Part shown: piece by piece, positions 16,582 to 22,934 of the stretch | Layout of the letters: each line of letters starts with the position of its first letter | Numbering within the stretch: the stretch's first letter is position 1 | Assembly (NCBI GenBank): GCA_023554245.1 | Contig: JAMJQL010000008.1 | Location: forward strand, 1-40,084 | Direction of reading: 5' to 3' | DNA: 40,084 bases | From: Gemmatimonadota bacterium | Lineage (GTDB): Bacteria > Gemmatimonadota > Gemmatimonadetes > Palauibacterales > Palauibacteraceae | Position numbers and translations under genes: made by a program | The notes under the pieces: generated by a model | The model's input: the letters and a program-made list of their open reading frames with translations, nothing else | Told to the model about the DNA's origin: nothing | Database searches by the model: none

Positions 16582-17945
16582 AGGTTGAACCGGCCCCGCA
16601 CTCCGAACACCCAGATCGAGCTCTCGTCCGGGTTGTTGGCCGGGTTGATCAGCAGCTGCAGGTCCGGGGTCACGGCGAGCTGCGAGCCGAGCTGCCAGCG
16701 CCAGAACAGCTCCACCGTGTACTGATCGCGCAGGCCTTCGCCCCAGGTGGTAGAGTTCGGCTTTCCCCAGTTGATCCCGAGGCCGAGCACGTCGCGTCCA
16801 GGGATCCACTGATAGCCCACACCCGTGCTGACCGACGCCTCGAGCAGACTGCCGCCGTCCTTCGCGTAACCCCCGCGCAGGAATGGCATCCAGCGGCTCT
16901 CGAACAGCCAGGTGCCCGACGCGTTGATGCCCCAGCCGCTGGGGTCGCCGGTCTCCGACTTCTCGTCGCTGTGCCAGACCGTGACGTGAATGTTGTCGAA
17001 GTAGGCCCGGTCCTGGGCGGTGGTCCAGCCCACTTCGACGCTGGTGAAGTACTCGTTCACGTTGAAGAACCGGTCGAACCCGCTGAACGGATCCGTGGGG
17101 TCCGAGCCGTTGTCCCCGATGCTGGCAATCGCGTACATGTGATCCGACAGCCATGCGGCTCCGGCCAGTCCGAGCAGGCCGTCGTTAGGCAGTGCGATCG
17201 AGGCGGCCCCCGTGCTGAACGCGAGGTTCATGAAGTGGAGCCAAGGGCTGCCGAGGCCGAAGATGTCCACGTAGTCCGTAGCGTCCAGGAAACCACCGAG
17301 CAGCGCGAACCGGCCGCCGTCGAGTTTCTGACGCCAGTACAGGTTGGTGACCCGGAATCCGTCGTCGTTGAACGGTGCCGCGAACATCCCCGCGTATCCG
17401 AGATTGAAGCCGAGGAACTTGGGGGTCACGTCCGAATATGCGTGCCGGTGCTCGATCTTGTATACGAAGGCGCCGGTATTTCCTGACTCCTGACCGACGA
17501 GATCCCACGCGCCGAACAGGCGGAGGATGCCGCTGCCCGCGTTGTCCGCCTCGAGACCTGCGCTGGCCCCGAAATAGGCGGCCGTGTAATCGATCCCGAA
17601 GCCAAACCCTGAGCTCTCCTTCAACTCGTCCTTGAAGCCCAGATACCTGTCGAGGAATCCGAAGTCCACCAGCGGATCCTTGGTCTGCGCGTCACTCTCC
17701 AGCTGGTTGTCCACCTGGTCGGGACTGCCGAGGCTGGCGCGGGCCCGCACGGTGTCCTTGGCGGCCGCTACCGAGTCGGCTTCCTGAGCGCCGACGGCGG
17801 AGGGAAAGGTCGCGGCCACGATGTACAGGAGGATCCGGACGAGGCGAGCCGCTCGCGAGCGAGGCAACCCCGGTGCTGAGACTGCTGCTCCGCGATTCAC
17901 CGGCTTCCGATTCCGAGATCCCGTGTAGAACTCGGTCCCTACCAT
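16578..17945 (-). CDS. Carbohydrate-porin-like outer-membrane barrel (first of tandem pair)
   Basis: 455 residues from the ATG at 17945, which lies inside the end of the preceding barrel gene (7-bp overlap). A long basic n-region leads to ARLVRILLYIVAATFPSAVGAQ, a signal peptide ending near residue 53. Barrel features include GFGFGIDYTAAYFGASAG, VYKIEHRHAYSDVTPKFLG, YWRQKLDGGRFALLGGFLD, HVTVWHSDEKSE, WMPFLRGGYA and LQLLINPANNPDESS, typical of OprB-type carbohydrate porins. Similarity to the next gene points to an old tandem duplication. Its place between the amidohydrolase and a second porin suggests coordinated uptake of one substrate class, which is inference. No later start gives a more standard leader. 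Confidence 0.8.
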   Translation of the reverse strand: MVGTEFYTGSRNRKPVNRGAAVSAPGLPRSRAARLVRILLYIVAATFPSAVGAQEADSVAAAKDTVRARASLGSPDQVDNQLESDAQTKDPLVDFGFLDRYLGFKDELKESSGFGFGIDYTAAYFGASAGLEADNAGSGILRLFGAWDLVGQESGNTGAFVYKIEHRHAYSDVTPKFLGFNLGYAGMFAAPFNDDGFRVTNLYWRQKLDGGRFALLGGFLDATDYVDIFGLGSPWLHFMNLAFSTGAASIALPNDGLLGLAGAAWLSDHMYAIASIGDNGSDPTDPFSGFDRFFNVNEYFTSVEVGWTTAQDRAYFDNIHVTVWHSDEKSETGDPSGWGINASGTWLFESRWMPFLRGGYAKDGGSLLEASVSTGVGYQWIPGRDVLGLGINWGKPNSTTWGEGLRDQYTVELFWRWQLGSQLAVTPDLQLLINPANNPDESSIWVFGVRGRFNL

Positions 17946-18787
17946 GGGACCTTCACCACGGGTGTGACCTGCAGGAACACGCCCCAGCTCGGCCCGACTT
18001 CTTCCGGTCGCGTGAGGAAGTACTGGCCCTGCAGTGTCGTCTTGAGCGGCATTTGGCCGATGATGAATGTCTTCGCGACACCCAGGTTGACAGGCACCGT
18101 GAACTCCGTCTCGACGCTGAGGTAGTTGGCCGTCGGGATCGGCGATCCGCCTACCTGCCAGCCGCCGGGCAAGCTGAACCAGTAGAAGAGCTGCAGGGTG
18201 CCCTTGTTTGCCTTCTCTTCGCCGTCGCGGGAATTCAGCCCCCACCAGTGCTGCCACAGAGCACCCATTACGCCCCAGTCTTTGAGTATCCCCAGTAGGG
18301 CGGATGGACCCAGCTGCCACTGTCCCTGGCCCACGTAGTCGTTCGACGCGGTGGGAAGGACGAATGTCCCGCCCAGACCCCACAGGAGACCTGACGACTC
18401 CTTCCGTCCCCAGTTCGTCAGTACGACGATGTCCCCAAGGCCCCACTCCTTCTCCCAATCTCCCGTCGCGGGATCTCTAATCGGCACGCCTGCCACCGGA
18501 AAGCTCGGCCGCACGGCCAGGTTTCCCGTACCGACCTTGAACGGAAGAACCGGCAGGAAGACGATGCTCCCGGTCGACTGGTCTCCGGCGCCCGGGATCG
18601 AGCCGTCCCACCGATTGTAGTTGACCTGCAGGTTGAGGCTCGCGAGGCTCCCTACCGGATTCGACAACTCACGAGCGACCTCGGACGCACTGGCCGGGTC
18701 CTGTGGGCCTTGATCCTGCGCAACCGCCGGGGCGGCTCCTCCAGGGCAGAGGAGCGCCACGACGAGCGCGCTGCGACAGGCTCTCAC
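17939..18787 (-). CDS. Outer-membrane barrel, MetA/phenol-degradation transporter-like
   Basis: 282 residues from a GTG at 18787, 9 bases after the amidohydrolase stop and with AGGA about 8 bases upstream. Signal peptide: RACRSALVVALLCPGGAAPAVAQ. The mature part follows the pattern of the Phenol_MetA_deg/neuromedin-U-like bacterial barrel family: NPVGSLASLNLQVNYNRWDG near the start, PFKVGTGNLAVRPSFPV, GLGDIVVLTNWGRK, GLGGTFVLPTASND, QGQWQLGPSALLGILKDWGVMGALWQHWWG and a final GVFLQVTPVVKVPW strand. Such proteins are often found beside catabolic or uptake genes. It is the first of three barrels in this operon and differs in family from the two after it. Confidence 0.75.
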   Translation of the reverse strand: MRACRSALVVALLCPGGAAPAVAQDQGPQDPASASEVARELSNPVGSLASLNLQVNYNRWDGSIPGAGDQSTGSIVFLPVLPFKVGTGNLAVRPSFPVAGVPIRDPATGDWEKEWGLGDIVVLTNWGRKESSGLLWGLGGTFVLPTASNDYVGQGQWQLGPSALLGILKDWGVMGALWQHWWGLNSRDGEEKANKGTLQLFYWFSLPGGWQVGGSPIPTANYLSVETEFTVPVNLGVAKTFIIGQMPLKTTLQGQYFLTRPEEVGPSWGVFLQVTPVVKVPW

Positions 18788-18796
18788 GAGCCGGTC

Positions 18797-20287
18797 CTAG
18801 TTGTCGGGGATGTAGTCGCCGATGATCCCCTGGTAGTTGTAGTCCTCGAAGGTCAGCGCCTCGGGCGACAGGCGGCCGTCGATCTCGTTGCGGTAGATCT
18901 TTCCGTCCTTCATCACGAGGTGAATAGTAGAGATGAGCTTGAACTCGGGATCCGCGTCGAACCACTGTTCGGTACCCCCGATCACCGAAATGTCCTCGAG
19001 CGGGTTTCCGTCCACCACCAGCAGATCCGCGTACGCGCCTTCCTCGATCACGCCGAGCGGCCCGTCTTTGTAAGGATTCCGGGGACCGGACAACGCGAGG
19101 AGTTCACCGGCCGTCGACGTCAACTGCTTGAGCACCTCGTAGTTGCTGTCGAAGGTCTGGGTACGCCACCAGATCTCGTACCGACGGGCTCTCTCCGCAT
19201 CGGAAAAGGCGCCGACGTAGTCGGAGGCGAACACGACCTTGACGCCGTTTCTCAGCAGCTGGCGCCCGAAGTCCTTGAATTCCTCGCCGAGCGCGAGGAC
19301 CTCGTCGATCTTGGAGGGCGGAATCAGCGGGTTCTTCGCCATGTCCGGCGAGATTCCCCACATCTGTGGCACAACGAACCCGCCCGCGGTGGCGATGTTT
19401 CGCATGGTCTCTTCGGAGATGAAGAAGCCGTGATCGAAGGACTTGACCCCACAGTCGAGCAGACGAGCGACGGCTCGATCATTGAAGGTGTGGGCCGCGA
19501 CGTACGTGCCCCAGTCAGCGGCCGCCTCGACGATTGCACAGATCTCCTCCTTCGAGTACTGCGTAGTGTCGATGGGGTCGAAGCGGGAAGAACCACCGCC
19601 GCCGCCCATAATTTTGATCTGGGTGGCTCCGTTGCGGAGGTTCAGGCGCGTCGCCTTCAGGACCTCCGGTACGCCGTCGGCCACCGTTCCGATGCCCATC
19701 CGTTCGAAGTTCGACAGGTCGCCGGGCACATTCGGTGAGAAGCCGGGATCACCTCTCTCGCGGAAGTCTCCGTGGCCCGACGTCTGCGAGATGAACGCGC
19801 CCGAGGGGAAAATCCGCGGGCCGACGATCACCCCCGCGTCGATATTGCGCTGCAGGCCGAACGCTGGCCCACCCATGTCGCGCACGGACGTGAAGCCATC
19901 GACCAGGAACCGCTTGACTACCAGCGTCGTGCGGTACGCGACGTCCGTGAGGTCCATGTTCGTCTCGACCACGGGAAAATTGTGGTTGATCATCACATGG
20001 GCGTGGCCATCGATCAGGCCGGGCATCAGCGTGCGTCCGTTTCCTTCGATCACGATCGCGTCGCCTCGCGCCCCGAGGTCGTTCCCGATCTCCTTGATCA
20101 GGTTGTTCTCGACGAGAACGTCCTGGCCCGTGATCAGCCCGTCCGTCTTCCCGTCGAAGACGTTCACGTTCGTGATCAGGATCTGGGCCGGGGCCTCCTC
20201 TTCCTGCCCCGTCGCCGGCACCGCGAGGAAGAGTACAGCTACTGCGGCCGCGGACAGCAGGCGGCCAGCACGGACTAAGCGTGACAT
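18797..20287 (-). CDS. Secreted imidazolonepropionase-like amidohydrolase
   Basis: 496 residues with a signal peptide (RLLSAAAVAVLFLAVPATGQ), ATG at 20287 and an AGGAG site. It shows the metal-dependent amidohydrolase pattern: LMPGLIDGHAHV with His95 and His97, KIMGGGGG with Lys225 as probable bridging lysine, AAHTFND with His266, FDHGFF with His286 and FASDYVG with Asp356. After it come the family's LLALSGPRNPYKDGPLGVIEEGAYADLLVVDGNPLEDI and a short C-terminal extension. Members hydrolyse cyclic amides or Xaa-Pro-type dipeptides. Export means it acts in the periplasm or at the surface. It leads the operon with three outer-membrane barrels, so I infer it processes what the barrels import. Confidence 0.87.
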   Translation of the reverse strand: MSRLVRAGRLLSAAAVAVLFLAVPATGQEEEAPAQILITNVNVFDGKTDGLITGQDVLVENNLIKEIGNDLGARGDAIVIEGNGRTLMPGLIDGHAHVMINHNFPVVETNMDLTDVAYRTTLVVKRFLVDGFTSVRDMGGPAFGLQRNIDAGVIVGPRIFPSGAFISQTSGHGDFRERGDPGFSPNVPGDLSNFERMGIGTVADGVPEVLKATRLNLRNGATQIKIMGGGGGSSRFDPIDTTQYSKEEICAIVEAAADWGTYVAAHTFNDRAVARLLDCGVKSFDHGFFISEETMRNIATAGGFVVPQMWGISPDMAKNPLIPPSKIDEVLALGEEFKDFGRQLLRNGVKVVFASDYVGAFSDAERARRYEIWWRTQTFDSNYEVLKQLTSTAGELLALSGPRNPYKDGPLGVIEEGAYADLLVVDGNPLEDISVIGGTEQWFDADPEFKLISTIHLVMKDGKIYRNEIDGRLSPEALTFEDYNYQGIIGDYIPDN

Positions 20288-20337
20288 CGATTCACTCCTG
20301 TTCGAAGACCTCCCCGCAACTTGGCGCGGGCGAACTT

Positions 20338-20358
20338 GTATCAGGGGACCACTGATAC
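20338..20358. promoter_or_regulatory. Candidate operator: perfect 7-7-7 inverted repeat
   Basis: GTATCAG at 20338-20344 and its exact reverse complement CTGATAC at 20352-20358 are separated by 7 bases. It sits 51-71 bases upstream of the amidohydrolase start and about 64-84 upstream of the AraC start. On the plus strand it lies between a -35-like TTGTAT (20336) and a -10-like TAAAGT (20360), 18 bases apart, so binding there would block or shape transcription. The function as an operator is inferred from symmetry and position. Confidence 0.55.
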
Positions 20359-20380
20359 CTAAAGTATTCCGTCTTGAGAA

Positions 20381-20397
20381 GTGGCAATTCGTGCCAC
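20381..20397. promoter_or_regulatory. Second inverted repeat in the AraC/amidohydrolase gap
   Basis: GTGGCA at 20381-20386 and TGCCAC at 20392-20397 form a perfect 6-bp inverted repeat around ATTCG. Its centre is 41 bases from the centre of the first repeat, close to four DNA turns, so both would face the same side of the helix. The sequence differs from the first repeat, so the two may bind different proteins, or one may be chance. It is 25-41 bases before the AraC start. Confidence 0.45.
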
Positions 20398-20421
20398 CCG
20401 TCCGTGTTCCGGAGCCGATGC

Positions 20422-21414
20422 ATGGCAGTCCTGCCGATCGTGGAAGTCTCCGTCCTGAGACCGTTCCAGGCTCTCCTGGAGCGCGAGGGGATCACGGCCG
20501 GACCGTACTTGCGGCAGGTCGGGATCTCGCCGGACCAGGTCGCGGCAGGTGACGGGTGGATCACGAAGCCGCAGGCGTACGCTTTCATGCGTGCCGCTGG
20601 CGAGGGCGAGGGCATCCCGGATTTCGGGTACCGGGTCGGCCGTGCCTTCCACTTCGAAGCGCTCGGGTCCCTCGGTCCGCGCATGCAGTCCTGCGAGACC
20701 CTCAAGGAAGCCCTCGACATGCTCTCGGACTCCGTACGGCGCGTTGCCACGGACAACCGCGTGTGGCTCAGCCGCGACGATGACCACGTATGGCTGCACA
20801 ACGACTCCGGGGATACGACACTGCTGGGGAGCGAGCACGGGGTGCAGCTCGGCGCGATGGTCTTTCTGAAGCTCGTGCAGCAGGCGGCGAGAGCCGGTGG
20901 ATGGAGGCCCCGGGACGTGCGGCTCGAGTCGGATCCGGAGATCGTGCACGAGATGGTTCCCGAGCTCGCCGGAGCCCGGCCGAGCTTTCGCGCCTCGAGC
21001 ACGGCGATCCGGTTCCCGTCGGGCTTCCTCGGGCGCCCGCTCGCCGGACCGGCTGGCAACGAGCGGCGCCCTGCACTGGAGTTCCCGCCGACCGGTTTCG
21101 GAGCGGCGCTCACTGAGGTCGTCCATTCGCGACTCCAATTCGCCGGCGTGCCGAGGATCGAGGAAGCGGCCGAGATGTGCGCGGTCAGCCAGAGGACGCT
21201 CCAGCGCCGGCTGACGGAAGACGGGATCAGCTACCGCCGGGTGTGCGACCGCGCACGTTTTCGACGGGCCGTCGAGCTGCTCGAGGATCCGTCGGTCACC
21301 ACGAGCGATCTCACCGCCGAGCTCGGGTATTCCGACCGCCGCAGTCTCATCAGAGCCTTCCGGCGATTCACGGGCATGACACCCGGTGAGTATCGGCGTG
21401 TCGCGAAGGACTGA
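20422..21414 (+). CDS. AraC-family transcription regulator
   Basis: 330 residues from the ATG at 20422, chosen because GGAG lies 7 bases upstream; the frame is open for 16 more codons with no such site. The N-terminal part (about 1-190: LRPFQALLEREGITAGPYLRQVGISPDQV, then PDFGYRVGRAFHFEALGSLGPRMQSCETLKEAL) matches the arabinose-binding-domain-like effector region (PF12625) of OruR/ArgR-type AraC proteins. The C-terminal two helix-turn-helix motifs are EEAAEMCAVSQRTLQRRLTEDGISYRRV and SDLTAELGYSDRRSLIRAFRRFTGMTPGEYRR. It is divergent from the amidohydrolase-barrel operon across a gap with two inverted repeats, making it the likely regulator of that operon and of itself. Confidence 0.88.
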   Translation: MAVLPIVEVSVLRPFQALLEREGITAGPYLRQVGISPDQVAAGDGWITKPQAYAFMRAAGEGEGIPDFGYRVGRAFHFEALGSLGPRMQSCETLKEALDMLSDSVRRVATDNRVWLSRDDDHVWLHNDSGDTTLLGSEHGVQLGAMVFLKLVQQAARAGGWRPRDVRLESDPEIVHEMVPELAGARPSFRASSTAIRFPSGFLGRPLAGPAGNERRPALEFPPTGFGAALTEVVHSRLQFAGVPRIEEAAEMCAVSQRTLQRRLTEDGISYRRVCDRARFRRAVELLEDPSVTTSDLTAELGYSDRRSLIRAFRRFTGMTPGEYRRVAKD

Positions 21415-21528
21415 CACGGGGGCCGGATCACCGCGACCCGGAATCGACCGCCCACGGTGGAAATCCTCCGGGTCACCGCCTACCTTCCCGGGCCCTCCCG
21501 TAACGGTCCCTGATCCTGGAGGCAGAAC

Positions 21529-22158
21529 ATGAGACGACTGTTTTCCTCGCTGGTCGCCCTTTCACTCATCGGTCTCGTCGCCGTTCCGGCGTCTGCGCAG
21601 GAGGTTAGCTGCGACGACATTGAGTTCGCGCCGGATCTCGTCGCGGAGTATCCGGACATCGGCGATGCCTGCCTGGAGATCATCGAAAAGGGTGGCGAGC
21701 GGTTCGCGCGCCTCGAGCTGGAGGTGCTGCGCGAAGGACAGAGGACGCTGCGTGTCCACTACAAACTGCGAGACGGCGGCTGGTCATCTCCGCGTGAGGT
21801 CACGCCGCCCGAGGAGTGGAGAGCCTCGCTCAGCGGTACGGATGTAGAGGTCAAGGACATACCGAAGGGCCAGATCCTGAATGTGTACATCCGCGAAGGT
21901 CGCTGGGAGATGGCCATGGCGGATCTGGAAGCGGAGACGATCCCCGTGACGTTCGGCGCGGTCGCTCACACGGAAGCGCCGGAGGAAGAACCGGCCGCCG
22001 ACCGCGACCCGCCACCGGTGGTGGAAGAGACACCGGTCGCCCAGGAGCCGGCAGACGACGGGTCGAGCAACCTGTTCCTGATTCTGGGCATGGTGCTGAT
22101 CGTCCTGTTGCTACTCGCTATCATCCTGCGTCGGAAGAAGAGGGACGACGCGGCGTAG
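21529..22158 (+). CDS. Exported protein with C-terminal membrane anchor, unknown function
   Basis: 209 residues, ATG at 21529 after GGAGG (21518-21522). The signal peptide is MRRLFSSLVALSLIGLVAVPASAQ. A compact domain of about 100 residues follows (EVSCDDIEFAP, two Cys at 28 and about 48, then RLELEVLREGQRTLRVHYKLRDG). Next is an acidic, Pro-rich stretch (EAPEEEPAADRDPPPVVEE) and a last transmembrane helix (NLFLILGMVLIVLLLLAIIL) ending in RRKKRDDAA. This predicts a type I membrane protein with its domain outside the inner membrane and a basic cytoplasmic tail. I know no matching family. The layout resembles a sortase-type tail, but there is no sorting motif before the helix. A strong hairpin follows its stop. 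Confidence 0.7.
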   Translation: MRRLFSSLVALSLIGLVAVPASAQEVSCDDIEFAPDLVAEYPDIGDACLEIIEKGGERFARLELEVLREGQRTLRVHYKLRDGGWSSPREVTPPEEWRASLSGTDVEVKDIPKGQILNVYIREGRWEMAMADLEAETIPVTFGAVAHTEAPEEEPAADRDPPPVVEETPVAQEPADDGSSNLFLILGMVLIVLLLLAIILRRKKRDDAA

Positions 22159-22172
22159 GGAAGTTCCTGCAT

Positions 22173-22206
22173 GTGAGCCGGGGCGACACCCGCCGCCCCG
22201 GCTCAC
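22173..22206 (+). terminator. Strong GC-rich hairpin after the exported protein gene
   Basis: A perfect 13-bp stem: GTGAGCCGGGGCG at 22173-22185 and CGCCCCGGCTCAC at 22194-22206, with an 8-base loop. It begins 14 bases after the TAG of the gene at 21529. No run of T follows, so it is not a classic intrinsic terminator, but stems of this type often end or stabilise transcripts in GC-rich bacteria. Confidence 0.5.
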
Positions 22207-22309
22207 GAGCCAACCGGAACAGAATCCGCGTTTGCCGCGTATCCATTGCAGACTCAGGCGCCGCTCGAAGGCCGATCCAACGGAACGCTGGCACAACAGG
22301 AAGCACCAG

Positions 22310-22561
22310 ATGGCGATCTACGAATATCACTGCGAAACCAATGGCCGGACCGTGGAGGTCCGCCATGGCATGGGTGAACGGCTACAGACCTGGGGCGAGC
22401 TGGCGGAGAAGGCGGGCCTCGAGGTCGACGGCACTCCGGCGGATGCGCCGATCGAGCGCCTGATGAGTGCGGGCGTGCCGATGACGGGCGGCTCAGGCTC
22501 GAGTCCGGCGCCGCAGTCCGGTCCCCCGTGCGGCTCCGCTTGCGGTTGCGACTGGAACTAG
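22310..22561 (+). CDS. Small FmdB-like protein with lost zinc knuckles
   Basis: 83 residues, ATG at 22310 with AGGA about 8 bases upstream. MAIYEYHCETNGRTVEVRHGMGERL resembles the start of FmdB-type zinc-ribbon proteins, but the first knuckle keeps only Cys8: the position of the second Cys is Asn11, and the second CxxC knuckle is absent. Instead a Cys cluster (CGSACGC, Cys74, 78 and 80) ends the protein after a Gly/Ser/Pro-rich linker. The family of such short proteins is of unknown function. It converges on the TraR/DksA-like gene with 31 bases between the stops. The upstream frame to 22232 has no ribosome site. Confidence 0.68.
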   Translation: MAIYEYHCETNGRTVEVRHGMGERLQTWGELAEKAGLEVDGTPADAPIERLMSAGVPMTGGSGSSPAPQSGPPCGSACGCDWN

Positions 22562-22592
22562 GCTTCGCGCCCGGCGCTCGATTCAGGAAGCG

Positions 22593-22934
22593 TCAGCCGC
22601 AGTTGCCGCACCCGGTCGCCTCGGGGAACACGAGCAGCCGCTCATAAGGGATATAGCCCTCGCACGCCTCGCAGACGCCGAACGTGCCCTCCTCGATCCG
22701 GGCCAGCGCATTCCGGATCAACGTAAGCCGGATCTCTTCCCGCTCGTGCAGGTTCCGGGTCAGGCTCTGGTTCTGCAGCTCATCCATTCGGGAGAGGCGG
22801 CCGACGCGGCTCTGGTCCAGCTCGACCGGCCGCAGAGCGGCCTCCGAGGTTTCGATGCTGCGCATCAACCTGTCGAGCTGACGCTCGAGCTCCTCGCGGA
22901 GCTCCCGGACCTGCTCGGTTGTCAGAGGATTCAC
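22593..22934 (-). CDS. TraR/DksA-type zinc-finger protein
   Basis: 113 residues starting at a GTG (22934) that overlaps the upstream gene's TGA as GTGA. The first about 70 residues are predicted helical and charged (TTEQVRELREELERQLDRLMRSIETSEAALRP), with the DELQNQSLTRNLHEREEIRLTLIRNALARIEEGTFG segment of the DksA/TraR family. The C4 zinc finger is complete: CEAC, then 17 residues, then CGNC. Such proteins bind RNA polymerase through its secondary channel and alter transcription. It lacks the Asp pair in the exact DksA DxxDxA position, so it is not called DksA itself. It is coupled to a DUF3943 outer-membrane gene, an odd pairing. Confidence 0.85.
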   Translation of the reverse strand: MNPLTTEQVRELREELERQLDRLMRSIETSEAALRPVELDQSRVGRLSRMDELQNQSLTRNLHEREEIRLTLIRNALARIEEGTFGVCEACEGYIPYERLLVFPEATGCGNCG

